From NCBI RefSeq assembly GCF_003258595.1, contig NZ_QHHQ01000002.1, positions 1,054,001 through 1,118,000 of the forward strand: a stretch of DNA of 64,000 nucleotides, given 5' to 3'. The position numbers were made by a program, and so were the translations under genes. A model generated the notes under the pieces. It ran no database searches and was not told the origin of the DNA. It worked only from the letters and a program-made list of their open reading frames with translations. Shown here piece by piece: positions 54,841 to 63,224 of this stretch (position 1 is the first letter of the stretch; every line of letters begins with the position of its first letter). Origin of the DNA: Acuticoccus sediminis (GTDB lineage: Bacteria > Pseudomonadota > Alphaproteobacteria > Rhizobiales > Amorphaceae).

Positions 54841-55014
54841 GAGGCGGACGGGCTGCCCGCCTACCAGGCGCTCGCCTGGCTCATCGCCCGCGAGGGCGTG
54901 ACGGCGCCGATCGCCAGCGCCACCAGCGTCGCCCAGGTCGAGAGCTTCGCGAAGGCCGCGACCCTGTCGCTGAACGCGGACGAGATCGCCCGTCTCACCG
55001 ACACGGCGTCCTAA
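54835..55014 (+). pseudogene. 3' remnant of an aldo/keto reductase gene
   Basis: The plus frame ending at 55014 encodes about 59 residues that match the C-terminal end of AKR proteins: QALAWLIAREGVTAPIASATSVAQVESF, then AATLSLNADEIARLTDTAS. The barrel with the catalytic Asp-Tyr-Lys-His is missing. It abuts the LysR remnant back to back, as if a deletion had removed the 5' parts of two divergent genes together with their shared promoter. Confidence 0.8.
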
Positions 55015-55081
55015 TTCGCGGCGCCCCGGCCCGGCGCGGGCGAAGCGTGGCGGCGGGCGGAGCGCCGCCGCGCAGCGGAGT

Positions 55082-57379
55082 TCAGCGGAACAGGTAGATG
55101 GGGCTCGACCACGCCTGGAAGCCGTCCTCGGTGGTGACGGCGATCCAGATCGGCGTGTCCCCGTCCGCCTTCAAGGTGAGCGTGCGCTCGAACGAGAGGC
55201 TGCGGGCGAGACGCGCCTCGGGCAGCCGCTGCACGCTGAGGCGCCGGTCGAGGCCGCCCGCGTCCATGACGATCGGGTCGAGGCCGATCCCGGCCAGCGG
55301 CCGCTCCAGCGTCCCCCGGTTGGTCTCGACGGTGAGCACCGAGCCGTCCGTGGCGGTGAGCCAGGCGTCGAAGCCCATGAAGTTGCCGGTGGTGACGCCC
55401 TTGAACGAGACGCTCTCGCCGCCGCGCTGCTCAAGCATCTGCTCCTTGTTCCAATGGTTCACCGTCTCGAACCGGTCGATGGAAGCGCCGGCGAAGCGGG
55501 CGCGGCCGGTCCACAGCGTGTCGCGCCCGCGGCCGCGATACTCCGCCCCCGCCCACAGGACGCGGATGCGGTTGCCGAGGTCCTCCTCGCCGTAGGTGCG
55601 GATCACCTCCAGCGGCGCCGCCCCGTCGCGCAGCTCGACGCGCTCGATCCCCGCGTGCGCCTCGATCCGGACGGCGAGCGTGACCTCCCCGCCCGCGACC
55701 CTGACGATATCGCCCATGATCGCGGTCCGCGCCTCGGCCCGTGCCGCATCCGGGTCGGCGGCCGGATTGCGCTCGAAGACGACCGATCCGTCCGGCAGCG
55801 TGGCCGTCACATCCATGAAGAGGCGGCAGCCGGTGGTGCCGTAGTGATGGCGGCGGCGCTGCGCCTCCATGATCGAGGCGCGGTCGTTGCGGTCGGTGAG
55901 GAAGCAGGTGAGCCCGCCATAGGCGCCGAAGCGCGACGCGCCGGGATAGCTGGCGCCCGGCCGCCCCTTGTGGCCGTCGCTGTTGCAGACCACGCCGACG
56001 CGGCGGCCGAGCGGGAACCCGTCGGTCAGGATCCACTCGAACGTCCCCCAGGCGGAGTGCATCTCCACCGCCGTCTCGAGCTTCGGGTCGTGGTCGTAGA
56101 AGATGTTCGCGTAGCGCCCGCCGACGTGGGCGTAGATCACGCAGTCCTCGCCGCGCAGCTTGTCGTAGAGGTCGGTCAGGGTGTTCGCGTCGGTCATGAG
56201 GTCGGAGCGGTCCTCGAGGATCGCGTGGCTGCACCGCGCGATGGTGCGCCCCTCGGTCGCGAAGTAGACGTTGTGGTCGCCGCCGACCGCCGTGTTGCCG
56301 GACCACTCGTAGCCCGGGAACACGGTGAAGCGCCCCGGCTCGTTCCACTCCGCCGTCAGCTCGTTGAGCCGTGCCCAGAAGGGCAGGTTGATCTGGAAGT
56401 CGTTGCCCTGGTGGGCCGAGACGTCGAGGAACGCCTTGTTGCGGGCGAAATCGAAGTAGCTCTCGATGGTGTTGACGCCGATGGTCTCGCCTGTCTGCCC
56501 GTGCAGGTCGCCCCAGAACCCGGCATGATCGCCCGCCTCGACGACGAGCGGCCCCGCCTCCGCGACCAGCGCGTCGTCGACGAACACCTTGATGCGCAGC
56601 GTGCCGGGCGCCGCGACGCTCAGCCCCTCGAACACCATCGAGCGGTCGCCGGGCGCGTAGTCGAACTCGAGGTCGAGGCCCGTCACCGGGAGCGACGGCT
56701 CGAGCCTCACCCGCCCCTTCGCCTGCTGCGTCGGGTTGCCGTTGCGGTCCTCGGACTTCAGGCCGAGGTGGAACGGCTCGCCCGGGCGGCGCAGGGTCGG
56801 CATCACCGCCGCCCAGCGGTGCGCGGGGCCGGCCACCACCGGGACGACGAACTGCTCGGAAAGCGGCAGGAAGTTGCCCGTCGCCTGCACGTCCGTCGCG
56901 ACACGGAACTCGTAGCTGTGCTCGGCGAAGGTCTGCATCAGCATGCCGGGCGAGCCGCGCGACATGTCGCCGAACGTCAGCGTGATCGTCTCGCCTTCCT
57001 TCAGGTAGCCGCCGTTGACCTGCGCGGTCACGCAGTAGGCCCACGGGCGCGGCCCTTCAGGGCCGCAGCGCAGGGTGATCTTCGCCTCGCCGTCGGTGAC
57101 CGCGCTCACGTAGTTCGGGCCGCCCGGGTCGGTCGACTGCGCCCGCCCCGCGTCCGTGATCGAGCGGAAGGAGATGCGGATCGCGCCGGTGTCGTCGAGG
57201 CCGATGCGGCCCACCGTGTACGTCAGCCTGAACGTCTGGAAGGTCCGCGTCTCCACCGCTTCGACCGGCTCCAGCGTCGCGCTGCCGTAGAGGGTCGGGT
57301 CGTCGCCGGGACGGACCGACGGAGCATTCTCGCCCACGAGGGCACGCCGGATGGGTTGGGGTGGGACGTTGGGCTTCAC
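55082..57379 (-). CDS. DUF3604 (PHP-like) domain protein
   Basis: A 765-residue protein without a clear signal peptide. The N-terminal 290 residues are beta-rich. From there a PHP-like metal-dependent phosphoesterase/hydrolase fold is indicated by FWGDLHGQTGETIGVNTIESYFDFARNKAFLDVSAHQGND, VFPGYEWSGNTAVGGDHNVYF, VIYAHVGGRYANIF, EMHSAWGTFEW and VVCNSDGHKGRPG, which hold His/Asp/Glu ligands in the usual order. DUF3604 proteins are uncharacterised and often sit beside transporters. Start GTG 57379, with GGAG upstream. Divergent from tctCBA-gntR and probably in the same regulon. Confidence 0.85.
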   Translation of the reverse strand: MKPNVPPQPIRRALVGENAPSVRPGDDPTLYGSATLEPVEAVETRTFQTFRLTYTVGRIGLDDTGAIRISFRSITDAGRAQSTDPGGPNYVSAVTDGEAKITLRCGPEGPRPWAYCVTAQVNGGYLKEGETITLTFGDMSRGSPGMLMQTFAEHSYEFRVATDVQATGNFLPLSEQFVVPVVAGPAHRWAAVMPTLRRPGEPFHLGLKSEDRNGNPTQQAKGRVRLEPSLPVTGLDLEFDYAPGDRSMVFEGLSVAAPGTLRIKVFVDDALVAEAGPLVVEAGDHAGFWGDLHGQTGETIGVNTIESYFDFARNKAFLDVSAHQGNDFQINLPFWARLNELTAEWNEPGRFTVFPGYEWSGNTAVGGDHNVYFATEGRTIARCSHAILEDRSDLMTDANTLTDLYDKLRGEDCVIYAHVGGRYANIFYDHDPKLETAVEMHSAWGTFEWILTDGFPLGRRVGVVCNSDGHKGRPGASYPGASRFGAYGGLTCFLTDRNDRASIMEAQRRRHHYGTTGCRLFMDVTATLPDGSVVFERNPAADPDAARAEARTAIMGDIVRVAGGEVTLAVRIEAHAGIERVELRDGAAPLEVIRTYGEEDLGNRIRVLWAGAEYRGRGRDTLWTGRARFAGASIDRFETVNHWNKEQMLEQRGGESVSFKGVTTGNFMGFDAWLTATDGSVLTVETNRGTLERPLAGIGLDPIVMDAGGLDRRLSVQRLPEARLARSLSFERTLTLKADGDTPIWIAVTTEDGFQAWSSPIYLFR

Positions 57380-57397
57380 GCGTCGGCTCCGATGTCT

Positions 57398-57430
57398 AAA
57401 AACTATACAGCATTTGAAAACTATATAGCG
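57398..57430. promoter_or_regulatory. Direct repeat AAAACTATAYAGC, candidate operator
   Basis: AAAACTATACAGC (57399-57411) and AAAACTATATAGC (57417-57429) are repeated with an 18-base period in the DUF3604/tctC divergent promoter, an A/T-rich island in GC-rich DNA. CTATATAG is itself palindromic. They may bind the UTRA-type GntR regulator at 60411. TTGACG (57431-57436) followed after 17 bases by AAGAAT could be the tctC promoter. Confidence 0.5.
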
Positions 57431-57501
57431 TTGACGTCCAGCCCCGATGGGCAAAGAATTTCGCTGTCGCCTTCCACCGCACCACGCCGATAGGAAATTT
57501 C

Positions 57502-58437
57502 ATGCTCAAGTCCTCTCGCCGACTGATCGCCGCGACGCTCACCGCGCTCGGTGTCGCGATGGCCTCCCAGGCTCACGCCGAGTATCCGGACAAGCCGATC
57601 ACGCTGATCATCCCGTTCCAGGCCGGCGGCAGCACCGAGACGCTGGGCCGCGTGTTCGCCGAGGCGCTCGGCAAGCAGCTCGGCGGCCGCGTCGTCGTGA
57701 AGACGCGTCCCGGCGCGGGCGGGGCGATCGGCGCCACCGAGCTCGCCTTCTCCGAGCCCGACGGCTACACGCTGATGATGGCCAGCTCGTCCGTTCTCCT
57801 GTGGCCGCCGCTCGCCCAGGACGTCGACTACGACAAGGACGACTTCACCCCGATCGCCCAGATCGCCGAGACGCAGCAGGCGATCGTCGCTGCCGCCGAC
57901 GCCCCGTTCGACACCTTCAAGGAGCTGGTCGCCTACTCGAAGGACCACGACCTCAGCTACGCCGACCAGGGCGCCATCACGCGCGTCTTCATCGACTATC
58001 TCGCCTCCCAGGAGGGCGTTACCTGGACCGCCATCCCGACCAAGGGCGGCGGCGAGGCGATGCCGTTCCTGCTCGGCGGCAAGGTCGACTTCTCCTACAG
58101 CGGCGGCGTCCACAGCCGATACGGCGACAAGATGAAGGTGCTGATGTCCCTCATCGGCAAGCCGCTCGTCAGCGCGCCGGACGCGCCGGTGATCCTCGAC
58201 GACTACGGCATCGCCCTGCCCAGCGAGAGCCTCATCGCCGGGCCGGCCGGAATGGACCCCGAGATCGTCGCCAGGCTGGAGAGCGCCATCGAGGCCGCGA
58301 CCATGGACGAGGCGTTCGTCGACATGTCCGAGAACAAGCTGATGTTCCCGGTCGTCTACAGCGACTCCGCCACCCTCTCGGCGAGCCTCGACAAGAACAA
58401 CGAGGGCCTGAAGAAGGTGCTCGAGGCGGTGCAGTGA
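57502..58437 (+). CDS. Tripartite tricarboxylate transporter substrate-binding protein, TctC/Bug family (second system)
   Basis: A 311-residue periplasmic protein with signal peptide MLKSSRRLIAATLTALGVAMASQAHA and the Bug motifs YPDKPITLIIPFQAGGSTETLGR, KTRPGAGGAIGATELAFSEPDGYTLMM and GPAGMDPEIVARLESAI. It differs strongly from the TctC at 8131, so the two systems carry different ligands. First gene of tctCBA-gntR. Its stop overlaps the TctB GTG start. Confidence 0.95.
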   Translation: MLKSSRRLIAATLTALGVAMASQAHAEYPDKPITLIIPFQAGGSTETLGRVFAEALGKQLGGRVVVKTRPGAGGAIGATELAFSEPDGYTLMMASSSVLLWPPLAQDVDYDKDDFTPIAQIAETQQAIVAAADAPFDTFKELVAYSKDHDLSYADQGAITRVFIDYLASQEGVTWTAIPTKGGGEAMPFLLGGKVDFSYSGGVHSRYGDKMKVLMSLIGKPLVSAPDAPVILDDYGIALPSESLIAGPAGMDPEIVARLESAIEAATMDEAFVDMSENKLMFPVVYSDSATLSASLDKNNEGLKKVLEAVQ

Positions 58438-58907
58438 TCGGCAAGGGCCAGGAGGACGACGGCGCCGCGCGCGCCGTCGATCTCCTCTTCGGCGTCGTCC
58501 TCGCGGTCGCCTCGGCGGTGGTCCTCGTCTGGATCATCCCGAACACGGTCGACCTCGAGGCGCAGGGGGCCGACGTGTCGCCGGCCTTCTTCCCGCGCCT
58601 CTCCGCCGGCGCCGTCCTGGTGCTGTCGCTCGGCATGACCGCGCACCGCCTCGTGAAGGGGCCGCCGCTCGACTGGGAGAGACCGCTGCGCATCGTCGGC
58701 GAGGTGGCCGGCTGCGCGCTTGCGGCTCTCGCCGTCGCCTTCGCCCTGCCGCGCATCGGCTTCGTGGCGACCGGGGCGGTCGTGATCGCCCTCGGCGCGG
58801 TGCTGACGCACTACCGGCGCTGGTGGGCGATCGGCCTCCTCGCGATCCTCTTCCCCCTCGTCGTCAGCTTCGGCGCCTGGACGATCTTCATGGTCGACCT
58901 GCCCTGA
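58434..58907 (+). CDS. Tripartite tricarboxylate transporter, TctB small subunit (second system)
   Basis: A 157-residue protein with four transmembrane segments (AVDLLFGVVLAVASAVVLVWI; FFPRLSAGAVLVLSLGMTA; VAGCALAALAVAFALPRIGFVATGAVVIALGAVLT; WAIGLLAILFPLVVSFGAWTIFM) and GADVSPAFFPR in the first loop. GTG 58434 overlaps the TctC stop by GTGA. TctA follows 28 bases on. Confidence 0.92.
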   Translation: MIGKGQEDDGAARAVDLLFGVVLAVASAVVLVWIIPNTVDLEAQGADVSPAFFPRLSAGAVLVLSLGMTAHRLVKGPPLDWERPLRIVGEVAGCALAALAVAFALPRIGFVATGAVVIALGAVLTHYRRWWAIGLLAILFPLVVSFGAWTIFMVDLP

Positions 58908-58935
58908 CCCGTCTCCCCGTCCGGATAGAACGCGT

Positions 58936-60414
58936 ATGATCGACCACCTGATTGCCGGCTTCGGGGCGGCGCTGTCGCTGACCAACCTCGTCTTCATCGC
59001 CGGCGGCATCGCGCTCGGCATCGTCATCGGCGCGATCCCGGGGCTCGGCAGCGTCACCGCCATCGCGGTGCTGATCCCGCTGACCTACTACATGCCCCCG
59101 GTGACCGCGATCGCCTTCCTTGTCGGGGTGAACAAGGGCGGCACCTCCGGCGGCGCCATCCCCGCGATCCTCCTCAACTCGCCCGGAACGCCGGAGGCGG
59201 CGGCGACGGCGCTCGACGGATATCCCCTCGCCAGGAAGGGCGAGGCGATGCGCGCGATGAAGTTCGCCCTCTTCTCCTCCGTCACCGGCGACACGATCTC
59301 CGACCTCCTCCTCATCGTGCTGGTGGTGCCCTTCGCGGCCATCGCGCTGGAGTTCGGGCCGCTCGAGTACACCTCGGTGCTCATCTTCTCGTTCGCGCTC
59401 CTCTCCGGCGTCTCGGCCGGGTCGACCGCGAAGGCGCTGATCGCGATCTGCCTCGGGGTATTCCTCGCCACGATCGGCCTCGACCCGGTCGAGTCGAGCC
59501 CGCGCATGACGTTCCGCATGATCGAGCTCTACGACGGGCTGCCGCTCGCGGCCCTGTCCATCGGCGCGCTGGCGATGGCCTCGGTGCTGCAGGAGATGAT
59601 CGACATGTGGCGCCGGCCGCAGCAGATGGCCGACACCGGCGGCAAGATCGCGTTCACCCGCACCGTGCTGCCGATCGGCGAGTTCTTCAGCCACTGGAAG
59701 ACCATCGGCCGCTCGGCGATGATCGGCTCGGTGGTCGGCATGCTGCCCGGCCTCGGCGTCTCGCTCGCCGCCTTCCTCAGCTACGGCGCAGCCAAGCGGG
59801 CCGACGCGGACCCGGAGAGCTTCGGCAAGGGCAATCCGAAGGGGATCATCGCCACGGAGGCCGCCAACAGCGCCGTCGTCGGCGCCAACCTCGTGCCGAC
59901 GATCGCGCTCGGCGTCCCCGGCAACATCGCCGCCGCGCTCCTCGTCGGCGCGTTCATGGTGCACGGCATCGTCCCCGGCCCGTTCATGCTGACGATGCAC
60001 GGTGACGTCGTCTATGCGCTGTTCGCCTCCATGCTGATGGCGAACGGGGTCCACCTGCTGATCGGCCGCATGGGGATCCAGATCTGGGGCTGGTTCGCGA
60101 AGCTGCCGAAGGGGATGGTGCTGCCGCCCGTGCTGGTGATGTGCATCGTCGGCATCTACCTGCCGACGCAGTCGCTGTTCGACGTCGGCGTGATGCTCGC
60201 CTTCGCGGTGGTCGGCGTGGTGATGGGGCGCGCCGGCTTTCCGGTGGTATGCTTGGTGATCGGCTTCCTGCTGGGAGGCCTGTTCGAAACCTCGCTGCGC
60301 CAGACGCTGCTGCTGTACAGGAACGACTATTCCGCCGTGTTTCAGAGCCCCATCGCCATCGTCTTTCTCGTGCTGACGGTCTTCATCCTCGGTCGGTCCG
60401 CCCTGCGGTCATGA
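58936..60414 (+). CDS. Tripartite tricarboxylate transporter, TctA large subunit (second system)
   Basis: A 492-residue membrane protein with the paired TctA motifs GAIPGLGSVTAIAVLIPLTYYMPP, GGTSGGAIPAILLNSPGTPEA, MLPGLGVSLAAFLSYGAAKR and ALGVPGNIAAALLVGAFMVHGIVPGP. About 12 helices. Its stop overlaps the GntR start (ATGA). Confidence 0.95.
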   Translation: MIDHLIAGFGAALSLTNLVFIAGGIALGIVIGAIPGLGSVTAIAVLIPLTYYMPPVTAIAFLVGVNKGGTSGGAIPAILLNSPGTPEAAATALDGYPLARKGEAMRAMKFALFSSVTGDTISDLLLIVLVVPFAAIALEFGPLEYTSVLIFSFALLSGVSAGSTAKALIAICLGVFLATIGLDPVESSPRMTFRMIELYDGLPLAALSIGALAMASVLQEMIDMWRRPQQMADTGGKIAFTRTVLPIGEFFSHWKTIGRSAMIGSVVGMLPGLGVSLAAFLSYGAAKRADADPESFGKGNPKGIIATEAANSAVVGANLVPTIALGVPGNIAAALLVGAFMVHGIVPGPFMLTMHGDVVYALFASMLMANGVHLLIGRMGIQIWGWFAKLPKGMVLPPVLVMCIVGIYLPTQSLFDVGVMLAFAVVGVVMGRAGFPVVCLVIGFLLGGLFETSLRQTLLLYRNDYSAVFQSPIAIVFLVLTVFILGRSALRS

Positions 60415-61184
60415 GCGAACCGACTGCCGATGTGCCGATCGAGGTGCGACTGGCCGAATCGATGGAGCGCTTTCTCAGCCAGTCGGGGTGCACCAAGCGC
60501 AGCGCGGTGCGCCTTGCCCTGAGCGAGGCGATCCATGCGGGCGACCTGCGCCCCGGCGACCTGCTGCCCTCGGAGCGGGACCTCGCCGACAAGCTCGGCG
60601 TGAGCCTCGGCACGGTGCAGGCCGCGATGCAGCAGCTCCAGCTCCTCGGCCGCATCATCCGCCGCCGCGGCGACGGGACGCGGGTGGCCCCGGCCGACCT
60701 CCTGCCCGAATCGACCTGGCATTTCCGCCTGCGGGACCCGACGACCGGCAACGCGCTGCGCTGGGGCAAGGCGAAGGTGGCCATCGACCGGATCGACGAG
60801 GCCGGCGACTGGAGCGAGTTCCTCGGCGGCAGCGACGGCTATATCCGCATCCGCCGCCGGTTCCGCCTGCCGCCCGACCGCCCGACGGGCGCCGACATGT
60901 ACCTGCGGCACGACAGCGCCGCGGCGCTCCTGCGGATCGACCCGGTGGAGCTCGCCATGGTGAACATCCGCCCCTACCTCGCAGCCCGCTGCAACCTGCA
61001 AGCGGTCCGCGCGACCCACGAGGTAGTGACCGCCACCGTCTCCGACGTGGAAGCGGCGACCTTCGATCTCGAGCGGGGCTCGACCATCTTCGTCATCTCC
61101 GCGCGCGCCTACGGGGTGGACGACCGGCCGATCTACTTCCAGCGGATCCTTGTCCCCGCCGAAAACTGCGCCCTCTGCTTCTGA
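60411..61184 (+). CDS. GntR-family regulator, HutC/UTRA subgroup
   Basis: A 257-residue regulator. Winged helix about residues 25-95 (SAVRLALSEAIHAGDLRPGDLLPSERDLADKLGVSLGTVQAAMQQLQLLGRIIRRRGDGT), then a UTRA effector domain (YIRIRRRFRLPPDRPTGADMYLRHD; AARCNLQAVRATHEVVTATVSDVEAATFDLERGSTIFVISARAYGVDDRPIYFQRILVP). It is translationally coupled to TctA and most likely controls the tctCBA and DUF3604 genes. It is not similar to the FCD-type GntR at 10161. Confidence 0.93.
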   Translation: MSEPTADVPIEVRLAESMERFLSQSGCTKRSAVRLALSEAIHAGDLRPGDLLPSERDLADKLGVSLGTVQAAMQQLQLLGRIIRRRGDGTRVAPADLLPESTWHFRLRDPTTGNALRWGKAKVAIDRIDEAGDWSEFLGGSDGYIRIRRRFRLPPDRPTGADMYLRHDSAAALLRIDPVELAMVNIRPYLAARCNLQAVRATHEVVTATVSDVEAATFDLERGSTIFVISARAYGVDDRPIYFQRILVPAENCALCF

Positions 61185-61281
61185 GCCTGCCGCGCCCCTG
61201 CGGACCGCGCGCGGCCGGCCCGGACCGAGATCCGCCCGCGTTGCGGCCGGCGAGTGCTGCCGACGGCGGCGATCGACGTGG

Positions 61282-61301
61282 CTCTACTCTATGAAGTAGA
61301 G
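61282..61301. promoter_or_regulatory. Inverted repeat CTCTACT/AGTAGAG upstream of the peptide-type ABC operon
   Basis: Perfect seven-base arms at 61282-61288 and 61295-61301 around CTATGA, followed by A/T-rich DNA. It lies about 100 bases after the GntR stop and 110 before the permease. It may be an operator of the following operon; no T-run follows closely enough for a terminator. Confidence 0.4.
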
Positions 61302-61410
61302 TAATTCCAATTCCATAATCTCATTTTTTCTCTCCGTTACGTCAGGGTTGCGTGACAAATACATGGGCAAGCTGTAAGCGGGGGCGGTCTTTCCCCTGCG
61401 GCAGCGTCTC

Positions 61411-62349
61411 ATGATGGCGTCCATTGTTCGCCGGCTCGTGTTCGCCGTCGGACTTCTTCTGTTCGTGTCCCTGGCCGGCTTCACGCTGCTGCGCCTGATG
61501 CCCGGCGACCTCGCCGAGTCGCTGCTGATGGCGCAGATGGACGGGCACGTGCCCAGCGCCGCCGCGCTCGCGAAGTTCTCCGCCGAACACGGCTTCGACG
61601 ACCCGCTGCCGCTGCAATATTTCCGCTGGCTCGGCGCCGCGCTCGCCGGCGACTTCGGCCTCTCGCTGATGACCGGCGAGCCGGTCGGCCGCGAGATCCT
61701 CCTGCGCCTCGGCAACTCCCTCGTCCTCGCCGCCGCCGCGCTCGCCCTCGCCTTCCTCATCGCCGTGCCGCTGGCGCTCGTCTCGACGCGCTACCCGAAC
61801 AGTCTCGTCGACCGCGCCGCGTCGCTCTTCGCCGTCATCGGCATGTCGATCCCGAACTTCTGGTACGCGCTCCTCCTCGCGCTCGTCTTCTCGCTCGCGC
61901 TCGGGTGGCTCCCGTCGTCCGGCTACGGCACGCTGGCGCACGCGGTGCTGCCGACCCTCGTCATCGGCACGTCCGTCTGCGGCGTCACCACGCGCTATGT
62001 CCGCAGCCTCCTCCTCGACGAGAGCGCGGCGCCCTACATGCGCACCGCCCTCGCGAAGGGCCGGTCCCGCACCGCCGCCCTCGTCGTCCACGCCGGCCCC
62101 AACGTGCTCCCCGCCGTCCTGACGCTCGCAGGCCTCCAGTTCGTGCGCATCTTCGACGGCGTGATTATCGTCGAGACGATGTTCGGCTGGCCCGGCATCG
62201 GCCGCCTCCTCGTCGATTCGCTCCTCAACCGCGACTTCCCGCTGGTCCAGGCCTCGTTCCTAGTGATCGCCGCCGCCTACGTCGCGACGAACCTCCTCGT
62301 CGACGTCGCCATCGCCGCCGTCGACCCTCGCGTGCGGGAGGTGGTGTGA
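61411..62349 (+). CDS. Peptide/nickel-type ABC permease, DppB/NikB class
   Basis: A 312-residue membrane protein: N-terminal VRRLVFAVGLLLFVSLAGFTLLRLMPGD, periplasmic segment GFDDPLPLQYFRWLGAALAGDFGLSLMTGEPV, and the ATPase-contact loop YMRTALAKGRSRTAALVVHAGPNVLPAVLT followed by VIIVETMFGWPGIGRLLVDSLLNRDFPLVQA. All are DppB marks. ATG 61411 and 61414 are equally possible. Overlaps the next gene (TGATG). Confidence 0.94.
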   Translation: MMASIVRRLVFAVGLLLFVSLAGFTLLRLMPGDLAESLLMAQMDGHVPSAAALAKFSAEHGFDDPLPLQYFRWLGAALAGDFGLSLMTGEPVGREILLRLGNSLVLAAAALALAFLIAVPLALVSTRYPNSLVDRAASLFAVIGMSIPNFWYALLLALVFSLALGWLPSSGYGTLAHAVLPTLVIGTSVCGVTTRYVRSLLLDESAAPYMRTALAKGRSRTAALVVHAGPNVLPAVLTLAGLQFVRIFDGVIIVETMFGWPGIGRLLVDSLLNRDFPLVQASFLVIAAAYVATNLLVDVAIAAVDPRVREVV

Positions 62350-63224
62350 TGAGCCTCGCCCCGCCGCGACGCCCCGCCCTGCCGCGTCTCGCTGTCCGCC
62401 GCGCGGGCGCCCTCTCCATCGCCGTGGCGGTGCTGGCGGCCGTCGTCGCCGCCGCCCCCCTCCTCGCGCCGCACGACCCAGCCCAGACCGACATCCTGAA
62501 CCGCCTCGCCGCGCCGAGCTGGACCTACCCGCTCGGCACCGACGCGATGGGCCGCTGCCTGCTGAGCCGCCTGCTGTTCGGGGCGCGCCTCACGATCTGC
62601 GTGGCGCTCCTCGTCGTCCTGGCCGCGGCGGCGATCGGCACGCTGGTCGGCCTCACGGCCGGCACCCTCGGCGGGACGGCGGACCGGGTCGCGATGCGCG
62701 TGGTCGAGGGCGTGTCGATCTTCCCCGCGCTCGCCGTCAGCCTCGTCATCGCCGGCTCCCTCGGGATCGGGCTCACCTCCGTCGTCATCGCCCTCGTCGC
62801 CGTCCACTGGACCGAATACGCCCGGATCGTGCGCAACATGACGATGGTGGAACGCGCCAGGCCCTACGTGATGGCCGCGCACGCCATCGGCGCCACCGGC
62901 CCGCGGATCGTCCTGCGGCACATCCTGCCGAACGTCGCGGGGCCGCTCCTCGTTCTCGGCGCATTTTCGCTGTCCTTCGTCATCCTCGCCTTCGCGGGCC
63001 TCTCCTTCCTCGGCCTCGGCGTGGAGCCGGGCACGGCGGAATGGGGCCGCATGATCGCCGAAGCGCGGACCCACATGCGCACCTATCCCCGGCTCGTCCT
63101 CGTTCCGGGCCTCTCCATCATGACCTTCGTCATCCTCGTGAACTTGATGGGCGACGCGCTCGCCGACCGCTGGCGCGTCGATCAGGTTCTGCGCCCCCGC
63201 CTCAGGAAAGGAAAACCCGCATGA
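62349..63224 (+). CDS. Peptide/nickel-type ABC permease, DppC/NikC class
   Basis: A 291-residue membrane protein: PLLAPHDPAQTDILNRLAAPSWTYPLGTDAMGRCLLSRLLFGARLTICVALLV is the DppC N-terminal hallmark. ARPYVMAAHAIGATGPRIVLRHILPNVAGPLLV is the ATPase-contact loop, and LAFAGLSFLGLGVEPGTAEWGRMIAEAR follows. Coupled by overlaps to DppB before and to the binding protein after it. No ATPase gene is inside the window. Confidence 0.94.
   Translation: MSLAPPRRPALPRLAVRRAGALSIAVAVLAAVVAAAPLLAPHDPAQTDILNRLAAPSWTYPLGTDAMGRCLLSRLLFGARLTICVALLVVLAAAAIGTLVGLTAGTLGGTADRVAMRVVEGVSIFPALAVSLVIAGSLGIGLTSVVIALVAVHWTEYARIVRNMTMVERARPYVMAAHAIGATGPRIVLRHILPNVAGPLLVLGAFSLSFVILAFAGLSFLGLGVEPGTAEWGRMIAEARTHMRTYPRLVLVPGLSIMTFVILVNLMGDALADRWRVDQVLRPRLRKGKPA

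Noticed and set aside
55454-57493. A 679-codon open frame opposite the DUF3604 gene
   Set aside because: Same shadow pattern; the DUF3604 reading has ordered metal motifs and a proper start.
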